A stretch of DNA of 64,000 nucleotides from the NCBI GenBank assembly GCA_941918925.1, contig OW799235.1:44794701-44858700 (forward strand). Direction: 5' to 3'. A program made the position numbers and the translations under genes. Within the stretch, counting starts at the first letter, position 1; the number at the start of each line of letters is the position of its first letter. The notes under the pieces are model-generated. The model saw only the letters and a list, made by a program, of their open reading frames with translations, made no database searches and was not told where the DNA came from. Below, piece by piece: positions 9,974-20,485 of the stretch. This DNA comes from Phyto melanocephala. Its lineage: Eukaryota > Arthropoda > Insecta > Diptera > Rhinophoridae.

Positions 9974-12413
9974 TGTTGCGATTTTACGTAAAACAGAAAA
10001 AAAAAAATAAAATTCAAACTTTTAAAAATCCCCAATTATTAGTAGTAAAATAAAAACTTTAATCCTTTTCACATCACATACTGAAAACCCTAACTTGTAT
10101 TTATAGTTCTACATCCTACATACATATACATCACAGGAGAATTCTATATAGTGAGAGTTAATGAGCAACTTGCAAATTTTTGTACTTGGGTTTTGGTTTT
10201 ATAATTTTTGTTTGTTTTTAGCTGCCAGTTAAATTGAGTCAAATGAATCGGTTTTAAAATAATGTTAATCCCGTTGAAATTAGTTTGTACACAAGGGCAA
10301 GTATGTAACTAAAATAAAGAAATACGCTTTTTCTATCATTCATTTATTAATATAAAGCCGAAAAGATCAGTTGTCTACCTATTTACATAGATCAGTGGAA
10401 ATATTAAGTGGATAGAAAAATTAAAAATTAAAACCAAATTAAATTAAAGTGAAAAGCTTCAAAAGTTAAATTTAAATCTCACCACTCTTGAAACTTATTA
10501 ACAGGAAAGGTAAATGTAATTATTAATTTAAATAAGCATTTGAAAAAAAAATGTTCCATATATTCTCCTAGAAATTTGGTGAAAGTCACCACATGGTTCC
10601 AATTCATTCTCCCTAACCTTTCAATGAAAATTACCGGATTTAGTGTATATTGCAAATCAAGAAGGGACACTAAACTTACAACCCAACGTTTCTTTACAAA
10701 ATTACTTGAAGGTGTTCATAAAGTGATATCATCATTACCCTACTTGATGAAGAAAGTTCTGTCAGGGTAACGAATCCATGTGATCCTGGCCTCGTAGCCA
10801 GAAATCATACTAAAGGCTAACTAAAACGAAATATGACGTAACTATTTAAATATTAAAAATTTTTCTTAAAACATTTAAAAGAAAAAAACTAATGTGTCTT
10901 ATAAACTTATTTCTTATTTAACCTATATATAATAATTTTCGTTTATTTTGCTTTAACGTAATATCGTGAATTAAAACTTAAATATATACAAAAAGTGAAT
11001 ATTAAATTAAATTGAAAATTATATATGGTATAAAATTGAAAATGGGTAAAGACCTTTATCCTAAATAAATTAATTAAAATCTGAAATAAAAAAAAAAATT
11101 AAAACAAAAACATTAATTTATATCCTCAAAGTTAGTCCATAGTTTTCAACTTATTTAATTTTCTACATTAACAATGACACACTATTAATAATTTATATTT
11201 TCTTGTAAAAAAAAAAAAAATTTAAATTGAATTAAATTAAATTAAATTTCATAAATTACAAAAAGCAAAAAATGTAGAAGAGTAGAAAAAGAAATTAAAT
11301 TTATATCTAGTTTTTTTTAAAAAAAAAAAGATAAAAAAAAAAACAAAAAAAAATCTTGTTCGATAACCCTAACATTTTATTCTTTATTTTTTTTGTTTTG
11401 TATAAATATGTATCTTAAGTAGAGAGTAATACAACTATTTTTTAAATATAAGATTCTTTCCAAATATAGAAATTTTCGTTCCATTCCTGTGCTGGGCCCA
11501 ACTAAGGAACTGAGCAGCTGTTAAACAACAACACGATTTCTGTAAGTTACCTTTTTCGTTAATTATCAATGATAATTTATTATTCTCTGCTTTGATATTA
11601 TAAATCATATTTCTTCAATTCATTCGTTCCAAATTATCAATAATATAAAAACAAATAATGTAAATTTCTTCTTCGGTATTTCCTTTCTCACTTACATATA
11701 TTCGCGGTTGTAAAATTTTACTTCTCAATGTGAGAATTGATCTCTTCTTTTGTTTTTGTTTTGTTTTATGAATTACTTTAATAAACAATAGTATTTTTAT
11801 TTTTATTTTTTTTCTCTTACATTCTTTACAAACGTTTATATACATATATATATGTACATATATAGATATATAATTTTTTTATACTATTTAATTTTTTTTC
11901 CAGTTTCTATTTTAAGTACTCATATTTAGTTTATAAATAAAAATGTTACGTTTGAGATTGTTAAGAATGAATCTTTAAATTTTTTGTGTTATTTTCTTGG
12001 GAATGACAGGTTTTGGAGATCATAATGTAGGGTAATGTAAGTCTGATTATAAAAAAAGGGACAATCAGGAAAATGACATGGTACTTTGATTGTCATTGGC
12101 GTATTTATTTTCGTGAAGGGAGGGAACAATTGTACCTCGATGACATTACATCTTGTCATATATATTACTCTGTTGCATATATTAATACAAGTATATTTTA
12201 TTCTACTTCTGGTTTCTGTACGTGGCATGAAAGTAGAATTTTATATGTTTACGCGCCTAGAAATTCGGGTCAAAAATCACACAACCAGTATTCCAACAGC
12301 TAGCTGGGAAAACAATACCTTTCATGTCCTTTGACTACGTTTCTTTAGGGATTATTTTGGCTTTCATATAAAATTAAGTTTGTTTTGTTTTATAATCTAG
12401 GCGGCGCGTAACA
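9974..12413 (+). repeat. 5' LTR of the Ulysses-like element (2440 bp)
   Basis: TG...CA ends, with only scattered differences from the 3' LTR (for example T at 10256 against G in the other copy, and GAACAATTG near 12122 shortened in the other copy). It contains poly-A and poly-T tracts. A 76-codon open frame at 10540-10770 is preserved in both LTRs without recognisable similarity. No promoter was assigned. Confidence 0.93.
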
Positions 12414-12417
12414 TATA

Positions 12418-12430
12418 TGGCGCCCAACGT
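12418..12430 (+). promoter_or_regulatory. Primer binding site of the Ulysses-like element
   Basis: Four bases after the 5' LTR lies TGGCGCCCAACGT. It matches the first 13 nt of the full 18-nt tRNA-Lys(1,2)-type site found at 3325. The remaining positions (AAATG) deviate. Osvaldo- and Ulysses-type elements are known to use tRNA-Lys. Confidence 0.8.
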
Positions 12431-13136
12431 AAATGCTGCCCGATTTATGGACAGTTTATTACAATTGTATGTAATAGAGAAAAATGAGTTTAAAACACTA
12501 ATTGGGTTAAAAATTTTATTACTTGCATTGTAACTGTTTAGATTTGTATAAGACCTAGTAATAAAATATAATCGACATTTTAAATCTAGAAGCGATACAC
12601 TAAATTTTTGCTTGTAATAGTTTCAACCAGATATTATTATTAGGTTCTTTAAAAGTCCAAAATTTTGGAAGAAGATTTCGGATTTTGAAGCGTTAAAGTT
12701 CCTTTATATAGCTGTGAACTGCACTGCGATGGAAGCTTATAAAAAGTTGCGGAATTTCATTATATTCTCAGCCAAACATCTAAGTGTTTTGACGATATAT
12801 TAGCCATTTAATTTAAAAATTTTCTTTGTACTTCTAGATTTCTTCATTACGTTTATATGAATTTGTCATTCCCAAGAAAAGAAACAATATATGATATTTT
12901 ATTTAATAAATTATAAAATTTTTGCGTTAGTCTATATATGTATACATATACACATATATACATATATACATATAGACATACATATATAAACAAACAAAAA
13001 AAAAATAAATTTAATTCCATTACCCTCTTGATTTTCATCTGATTTAATTTAACATTATCAAAAATAAAAAGAAAAAAAAAATTTTTTTTCTATATTACTC
13101 ATAAAATTTTATATTGGTGTATGAAGTTGGTTCGTT
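12431..13136 (+). other. 5' leader of the Ulysses-like element
   Basis: About 700 bp of AT-rich untranslated sequence with an alternating TACATATA tract at 12938-12985 and no convincing coding frame. Confidence 0.7.
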
Positions 13137-14576
13137 ATGAACACACGCTCCCAGGGCAACAATTCTAGAGGTCGTGGTAAAAGTTCCTCCTCTTCAGGGA
13201 ATAATATTTCTATTGAAATACAGGATCGCCCAAACACTTCTAGACCCCGTATTGTGCATTCGCGTGTGGTGAAAAATTCACAAAAAACGTTACAAAAAGC
13301 AACACAACAAGTGCCCCGTACACAAAGTTGCACTAATTTACCTTTAGATATAGAAATTCAAAATATTCCTAGAATGAGCGATCCAAATTTACTACTACCA
13401 GGTATCGCTCCTACAGAAGCACAAAATTCTGGTAACAATCCTATTGTTGACAGGACTAATAATCAATCTGGTGATAATGGTCCTAATCATAGCACAACTA
13501 CTCCTTTTGAAACATTAATCTCTATTATGGAACAATCTATGCAAAATACCCGAGAAGAATTTCAAAGAGAACTTTCTTCTATTAGGGACAGTATTTCTGA
13601 ATTAGGTAGTGCGAGCGGTACTAGCTTTCATAGACTGAATAATAATCCTTCTAATAGAGACCATACTAACGGTCATAATTCGAGTTTTAACAGGCCTTTA
13701 GAAATAAACTCCGTATTCAACGATTCAAATATAAAATTGGAAAAATGGAAAATTTCCTTTGACGGTACAGGATCGGTGTCAGATTTTCTGTTTAAGGTAG
13801 AGACGTTAAGTAGACGTACAAGATGTTCGTTCGAACATCTTTTGTCTAATTTTCACGTTCTTTTGGAAGGAAAGGCTGAACAGTGGTACTGGCTGTTCAT
13901 GAAACATAATGAAACTGTAACATATCCAGTGATTCGCCAGGCACTTACTAAAGAATTTGGTTATATCGAATCTGAGCACGATATTATCTTAAAAATTTCC
14001 TTGCGTAAGCAACAATTTAAAGAAACCTACGACGATTTTCATACAACATTAGTCTCCATGAATTCTAGACTACAAAATCCGTTACCAGATTTGACCATGA
14101 TTGACATTATTAAGCGAAATTTACAATCTAATTTACGATTTCTTTTATTCAGTTCGGAAGCTAGAACACTTAACGACTTTAGAGACGTTGCTCGCAAAGC
14201 TGAAAGAGTTCTTCGAGATAGTAAATCTACAACATCAAACCTTAGCCAAACGCGGAACGTCAGTGAACTTGAAGTTTCGAGCAATGATACTAACTATGCC
14301 GAGTTATCTGATCCACAACTAGATGCTTTGCATATTGCCCAAAATAGTGTTAGACATGACTATTCAAATATAAAGTGCTGGAATTGCCTATCACATGGAC
14401 ATTCTTATATTTACTGCGGCAAGGAAATTACCGAACGTTTTTGTTTTAAGTGCGGTAAAAAAGGAGTGCTAACTCCTTCATGTCCAAATAGGCACTTTTT
14501 TCAGGAAAACAGGAAAACGGGCGAAATGGCTACCGGGGACTTTCGTCCATTCCCAAAAACCCCGAGTTCAAATTAG
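13137..14576 (+). CDS. gag: Gag protein of the Ulysses-like element
   Basis: 479 codons starting at the ATG 723 bp after the LTR. The N-terminal 130 residues are Ser/Asn/Gln-rich and low in complexity. The middle part (about residues 195-360) has the retrotransposon-gag arrangement, with EKWKISFDGTGSVSDF and a W-containing VLLEGKAEQWYW motif. The C-terminus has two zinc-knuckle-like clusters. CWNCLSHGHSYIYC, from residue 414, is a complete CX2CX4HX4C. CFKCGKKGVLTPSC has the spacing but valine in place of histidine. Gag would form the particle and bind RNA. It ends in TAG at 14574-14576, overlapping the -1 frame of pol by 85 nt. Confidence 0.93.
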   Translation: MNTRSQGNNSRGRGKSSSSSGNNISIEIQDRPNTSRPRIVHSRVVKNSQKTLQKATQQVPRTQSCTNLPLDIEIQNIPRMSDPNLLLPGIAPTEAQNSGNNPIVDRTNNQSGDNGPNHSTTTPFETLISIMEQSMQNTREEFQRELSSIRDSISELGSASGTSFHRLNNNPSNRDHTNGHNSSFNRPLEINSVFNDSNIKLEKWKISFDGTGSVSDFLFKVETLSRRTRCSFEHLLSNFHVLLEGKAEQWYWLFMKHNETVTYPVIRQALTKEFGYIESEHDIILKISLRKQQFKETYDDFHTTLVSMNSRLQNPLPDLTMIDIIKRNLQSNLRFLLFSSEARTLNDFRDVARKAERVLRDSKSTTSNLSQTRNVSELEVSSNDTNYAELSDPQLDALHIAQNSVRHDYSNIKCWNCLSHGHSYIYCGKEITERFCFKCGKKGVLTPSCPNRHFFQENRKTGEMATGDFRPFPKTPSSN

Positions 14577-17500
14577 AACATATTTTGGTAAATTCAGGTA
14601 ATATTTCGAGTCATTATAAAGACATAAATAGTTTTCATTTATCTAAACCCACTGCTAATTTTAAAGATGTATCCACACAAACTGAATCAAGCGTCAGTTT
14701 CACAAATAAAAATTTTTGTAATAATTTATCACGTAAAAAGCCTTACACGTTTAATAGGAAGCTATCGTATAAAATAATTAAATGCCGACAACGTTTTAAA
14801 ATTCGAAAATATTTTCGAAAATTATTAGAGTCTTCTATCATACATGATATGGATGACCGCCCCTTTGTCAAAGTATTAGTTCATGATGACTCATTAGTAG
14901 GTCTACTTGATTCAGGAGCTAATGTCTCTGTCTTAGGGCATAATTGTTTAAAATTTTTGCAGCGCAATAATATTGAACACACCACTATTAAATTGTCTTT
15001 AGCAGTAGCTAATGGAGAAAAACAAAATGTAATAGGATTCTGCACTATACCTGTATGTTTCAAAAATGTCACAAAGGATATTTTGTTTTACTTAGTTCCT
15101 TCACTTAGCCAAGATGCTTATTTTAGCACAAATTTTTGGCGTGAGTTTGCAATTGCTCCAGATATTATTCCTTCCGTGTCCTCATTGCAAATCAATTCTT
15201 CAGCAAACGCCCATGAAAAAACAAAATTCCATGAACTTTCACCAGAGCAAAAACTTGTGTTAGAAAAAACTATATTAGAGTTTCCGTCATTTGAGAAACA
15301 AGGATTAGGTTGTACGGACCTGTTAGAGCACAAGATAGATACGGGTAATGCAACTCCTATCAAATGTAGACACTACCCATTATCACCTCCTCGCCAAGAA
15401 GAAGCATACAGGGAAATCGACCGTCTGTTACGTATGGGAGTAATCGAAGAATCTAACTCGCCTTGGTGTTCACCAGTGGTATTAGTTCGAAAACCAGGCA
15501 AAGTTCGCCTTTGTATAGACTCGCGAAAGTTGAATGCCGTTACGAAAAAATATTCGTACCCTCTCCCCCATATAAATGGGTTACTTAGTAGACTAAAAGA
15601 CACCTTTTTTATCACAGGCTTAGATTTAAAAGACGCATTCTTACAAATTCGATTGACGCAGGACTCAAAGGAAAAAACTGCTTTTGTGGTTCCGGGTAAG
15701 CCTCTTTTTCATTTTAAGTATATGCCATTTGGTTTGTGCAATGGTCCCCAAACTATGAGCCGGCTAATGGATAAAGTCATACCCTCTCGTTTGCGTGAAA
15801 ATGTATTTATCTATTTGGATGACCTGCTTTTATGTAGCCCGGATTTTAACTCTCATATGGCCCTTCTAAATGAGGTAGCTAACTGCCTTAGAGCTGCAAA
15901 GCTTACAATAAACATTGAGAAAAGTAAATTTTGCCAACGGGAGATCCGTTATTTAGGATATATTGTGGGAAACGGGACATTAAAAGTAGATCCCGATAAA
16001 GTAGAGGCAATAGCCAACTTTAGCATACCGAAAACACCGAAGCAAGTTCGTTGATTTATTGGAATGGCAAATTGGTATCGGGGGTTTATCAATAACTTTG
16101 CAGACCTTGCTGGACCCCTTACAGATTGTTTGAAAAAAACGAATAAACCATTTTCTTTGAGCGAAAACGCAGTTTTATCTTTCGAAAAGTTAAAAACTGC
16201 ATTATCTTCTGCACCAGTATTGGCCCAACCAAAATTTGATCGCGAATTTATTATTCAGTGCGATGCTTCAAAGATTGGAGTTGGTGGCGTTTTGTGTCAA
16301 TGTGATGATGACGGTAATGAACATCCGATCGCCTTCGTTTCGCAGAAACTCAATAAATCTCAGAGAAACTACACAGTGACAGAGCTCGAATGCATGGCCG
16401 CGGTCGTTTGTGTAAACAGGTTTAGACCTTATATTGAAGGATTGCCTTTTAAAATAATCACTGACCATTCGTCATTAAAATGGTTAATGTCTCAAAAAGA
16501 TTTAAGCGGCAGATTAGCACGATGGAGCCTAAAGTTGCAAAGATTTGATTTCCGAATTGACCATAGAAAAGGCTCTTTGAATGTTGTACCAGATTGCCTA
16601 TCACGTATGGAGGTAGAACAAATATCCCGATCAGATTTTCCTATGGAAATTGATCTAAACTCACCAGAATTTGAAAACGTAGAATATTGTACTCTTAGAA
16701 AATCAGTTTCTGAGAAAGGTAAATTATTACCTGACTTAATTATTTCTAACAACCTGGTTTATAAACGAGTTAACTTTTCGAAAAAGTCTGAGAACGAAGA
16801 CGAAAATTTATGGCGGCTATGGGTCCCAAGTTCGTTATCTAAAATTATAATTAGAGCTGCACATGACTCAATTTTCGCTTGCCATGGCGGAATTAGCAAA
16901 ACATTAGCCAGAATTAGACAAAAGTATTTTTGGCCTTCATTGGTAACTGATGTTAAAAGTTATGTGAAAGATTGCGAAAAATGTAAACTAATGAAATCTT
17001 CAAACCAAATTACAAAACCGCTTATGGGTGAACAATTTCTTACTAATAGACCTTTCGAAAGGCTCTATTGTGATTTCTTGGGTCCGTATCCTGTCACAAA
17101 AGTAAAAAACTCTATTATTTTCATCTGTTTAGATCACTTAACAAAGTTTGTATTTTTAAAAGCTCTAAAATCGGCAACATCGGCTAGTGTAATCTTATAC
17201 TTGCAAACTGAGATTTTTCCAACCTTTGGTGTACCCAGATATATACACAGCGATAATGCTAAACAGTTTGTGTCCCATGAAATGATAGAATTTTATAAGC
17301 TGTATGAGATTAATCATATTAGAACTGGATTTTATGCTCCCCATTCAAATGCATCAGAGCGGGCAAATCGCGAAATCATTACAAAAATAAGATGTTTTTT
17401 AGAGAATCATAAAGACCATAGCCACTGGGACCGGTACATACCCCAAATATTATCCATACTTAGAAGTGATTATCACTCCTCTATAAAATGTAGCCCATAT

Positions 17501-17890
17501 TATGCCACATTTGGGCAGAATATGATACAGCACGGTTCAGCCTATAAAATTTTGGAAAAATTAAAATGTTTGGCTGGTGAAGATGTGCAAATTTCCTCGA
17601 ACGTAGACAAGTTACAAAAGTTAAGAGCTAAAATTCGGGAAAATTTAACCAAAGCTCACGAACGAGCTACAAAAACATATAATTTACGATCCCGTAAAAA
17701 ACAAGAAAAGCAAATCGTTTTTAGAAAAAACCATTCACTAAGTAACATGTCAAAAGCTATAAACAAAAAGTTTATGCCAAAATACATAAAATGCAAAATA
17801 CGTAAGAAAATTGGTAATAACCTCTATGATATAGAAGATCTTAAAGGGGTTTATATTGGCAGGTATCAGACATCAGATCTTAAACCGTAA
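14492..17890 (+). pseudogene. pol: Pol of the Ulysses-like element, one in-frame TGA
   Basis: The -1 frame relative to gag is open from 14492 and has no ATG at its head, as expected for frameshift expression. Domains in order: aspartic protease (VGLLDSGANVSVLG, Asp codon at 14909); RT (LCIDSRKLN, LDLKDAFLQI, IYLDDLLLCS with YLDD at 15812-15823); RNase H (IIQCDASKIGVGG, TVTELECMA, KIITDHSSLKW); integrase (HDSIFACHGG ... CEKCKLM; DFLGPYP, IHSDNAKQF, NASERANREI); and a basic tail. The TGA at 16052-16054 lies in KQVR-stop-FIGMANWYRGF, where relatives have a conserved Arg. A CGA-to-TGA change explains it. Everything else looks intact, including the stop at 17888-17890. Confidence 0.92.
14552..14558 (+). 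promoter_or_regulatory. Canonical -1 ribosomal frameshift heptamer
   Basis: CCCAAAA is read in the gag frame as C CCA AAA, the classical X XXY YYZ pattern. It lies inside the gag/pol overlap (the pol frame is open from 14492; gag stops at 14576) and slips to the -1 frame, which is the pol frame. No stop lies between the heptamer and the protease in that frame. A downstream structure was not computed. Confidence 0.7.
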
Positions 17891-18048
17891 ACTTTTACCC
17901 GGCTTATCGTGGGTCGTGCCACACGTTACTGTTATTTTTACTTCCACATGTGAATGGCTATCAGGCAGTTTTGTATACATACTTGATATATATATAGAAA
18001 ATCGCTCCTGTTTGTCATTCGATATTGAATCTCGGGACAAAGCAGGTT

Positions 18049-20485
18049 TGTTGCGATTTTACGTAAAACAGAAAAAAAAAAATAAAATTCAAACTTTTAA
18101 AAATCCCCAATTATTAGTAGTAAAATAAAAACTTTAATCCTTTTCACATCACATACTGAAAACCCTAACTTGTATTTATAGTTCTACATCCTACATACAT
18201 ATACATCACAGGAGAATTCTATATAGTGAGAGTTAATGAGCAACTTGCAAATTTTTGTACTTGGGTTTTGGTTTTATAATTTTTGTTTGTTTTTAGCTGC
18301 CAGTTAAATTGAGTCAAATGAATCGGTTTTAAAAGAATGTTAATCCCGTTGAAATTAGTTTGTACACAAGGGCAAGTATGTAACTAAAATAAAGAAATAC
18401 GCTTTTTCTATCATTCATTTATTAATATAAAGCCGAAAAGATCAGTTGTCTACCTATTTACATAGATCAGTGGAAATATTAAGTGGATAGAAAAATTAAA
18501 AATTAAAACCAAATTAAATTAAAGTGAAAAGCTTCAAAAGTTAAATTTAAATCTCACCACTCTTGAAACTTATTAACAGGAAAGGTAAATGTAATTATTA
18601 ATTTAAATAAGCATTTGAAAAAAAAATGTTCCATATATTCTCCTAGAAATTTGGTGAAAGTCACCACATGGTTCCAATTCATTCTCCCTAACCTTTCAAT
18701 GAAAATTACCGGATTTAGTGTATATTGCAAATCAAGAAGGGACACTAAACTTACAACCCAACGTTTCTTTACAAAATTACTTGAAGGTGTTCATAAAGTG
18801 ATATCATCATTACCCTACTTGATGAAGAAAGTTCTGTCAGGGTAACGAATCCATGTGATCCTGGCCTCGTAGCCAGAAATCATACTAAAGGCTAACTAAA
18901 ACGAAATATGACGTAACTATTTAAATATTAAAAATTTTTCTTAAAACATTTAAAAGAAAAAAACTAATGTGTCTTATAAACTTATTTCTTATTTAACCTA
19001 TATATAATAATTTTCGTTTATTTTGCTTTAACGTAATATCGTGAATTAAAACTTAAATATATACAAAAAGTGAATATTAAATTAAATTGAAAATTATATA
19101 TGGTATAAAATTGAAAATGGGTAAAGACCTTTATCCTAAATAAATTAATTAAAATCTGAAATAAAAAAAAAAAATTAAAACAAAAACATTAATTTATATC
19201 CTCAAAGTTAGTCCATAGTTTTCAACTTATTTAATTTTCTACATTAACAATGACACACTATTAATAATTTATATTTTCTTGTAAAAAAAAAAAAAATTTA
19301 AATTGAATTAAATTAAATTAAATTTCATAAATTACAAAAAGCAAAAAATGTAGAAGAGTAGAAAAAGAAATTAAATTTATATCTAGTTTTTTTAAAAAAA
19401 AAAAAGATAAAAAAAAAAAACAAAAAAAAATCTTGTTCGATAACCCTAACATTTTATTCTTTATTTTTTTTGTTTTGTATAAATATGTATCTTAAGTAGA
19501 GAGTAATACAACTATTTTTTAAATATAAGATTCTTTCCAAATATAGAAATTTTCGTTCCATTCCTGTGCTGGGCCCAACTAAGGAACTGAGCAGCTGTTA
19601 AACAACAACACGATTTCTGTAAGTTACCTTTTTCGTTAATTATCAATGATAATTTATTATTCTCTGCTTTGATATTATAAATCATATTTCTTCAATTCAT
19701 TCGTTCCAAATTATCAATAATATAAAAACAAATAATGTAAATTTCTTCTTCGGTATTTCCTTTCTCACTTACATATATTCGCGGTTGTAAAATTTTACTT
19801 CTCAATGTGAGAATTGATCTCTTCTTTTGTTTTTGTTTTGTTTTATGAATTACTTTAATAAACAATAGTATTTTTATTTTTATTTTTTTTCTCTTACATT
19901 CTTTACAAACGTTTATATACGTATATATATGTACATATATAGATATATAATTTTTTTATACTATTTAATTTTTTTTCCAGTTTCTATTTTAAGTACTCAT
20001 ATTTAGTTTATAAATAAAAATGTTACGTTTGAGATTGTTAAGAATGAATCTTTAAATTTTTTGTGTTATTTTCTTGGGAATGACAGGTTTTGGAGATCAT
20101 AATGTAGGGTAATGTTAGTCTGATTATAAAAAAAGGGACAATCAGGAAAATAACATGGTACTTTGATTGTCATTGGCGTATTTATTTTCGTGAAGGGAGG
20201 GTTGTACCTCGATGACATTACATCTTGTCATATATATTACTCTGTTGCATATATTAATACAAGTATATTTTATTCTACTTCTGGTTTCTGTACGTGGCAT
20301 GAAAGTAGAATTTTATATGTTTACGCGCCTAGAAATTCGGGTCAAGAATCACACAACCAGTATTCCAACAGCTAGCTGGGAAAACAATACCTTTCATGTC
20401 CTTTGACTACGTTTCTTTAGGGATTATTTTGGCTTTCATATAAAATTAAGTTTGTTTTGTTTTATAATCTAGGCGGCGCGTAACA
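18049..20485 (+). repeat. 3' LTR of the Ulysses-like element (2437 bp)
   Basis: Near-identical partner of the 5' LTR. It is preceded by the purine-rich CGGGACAAAGCAGG, a plausible polypurine tract, and followed by the target duplication ATAT at 20486-20489. Confidence 0.93.

Larger units (their letters stand above)
9974..20485 (+). mobile_element. Ulysses/Osvaldo-like Ty3/gypsy retrotransposon, about 10.5 kb
   Basis: LTRs at 9974-12413 and 18049-20485 start TGTTGCGATTTTACG and end GGCGGCGCGTAACA. The element has a PBS, gag and pol on the plus strand, and a 4-bp ATAT target duplication at 9970-9973 and 20486-20489. I found only about five substitutions and a few indels between the LTRs, so the insertion is young. 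LTRs of 2.4 kb, total length 10.5 kb and a tRNA-Lys-type PBS strongly recall Ulysses of Drosophila virilis (2.1 kb LTRs, about 10.6 kb). That family assignment is inference from size, order and PBS. Pol carries one in-frame TGA. Confidence 0.92.
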
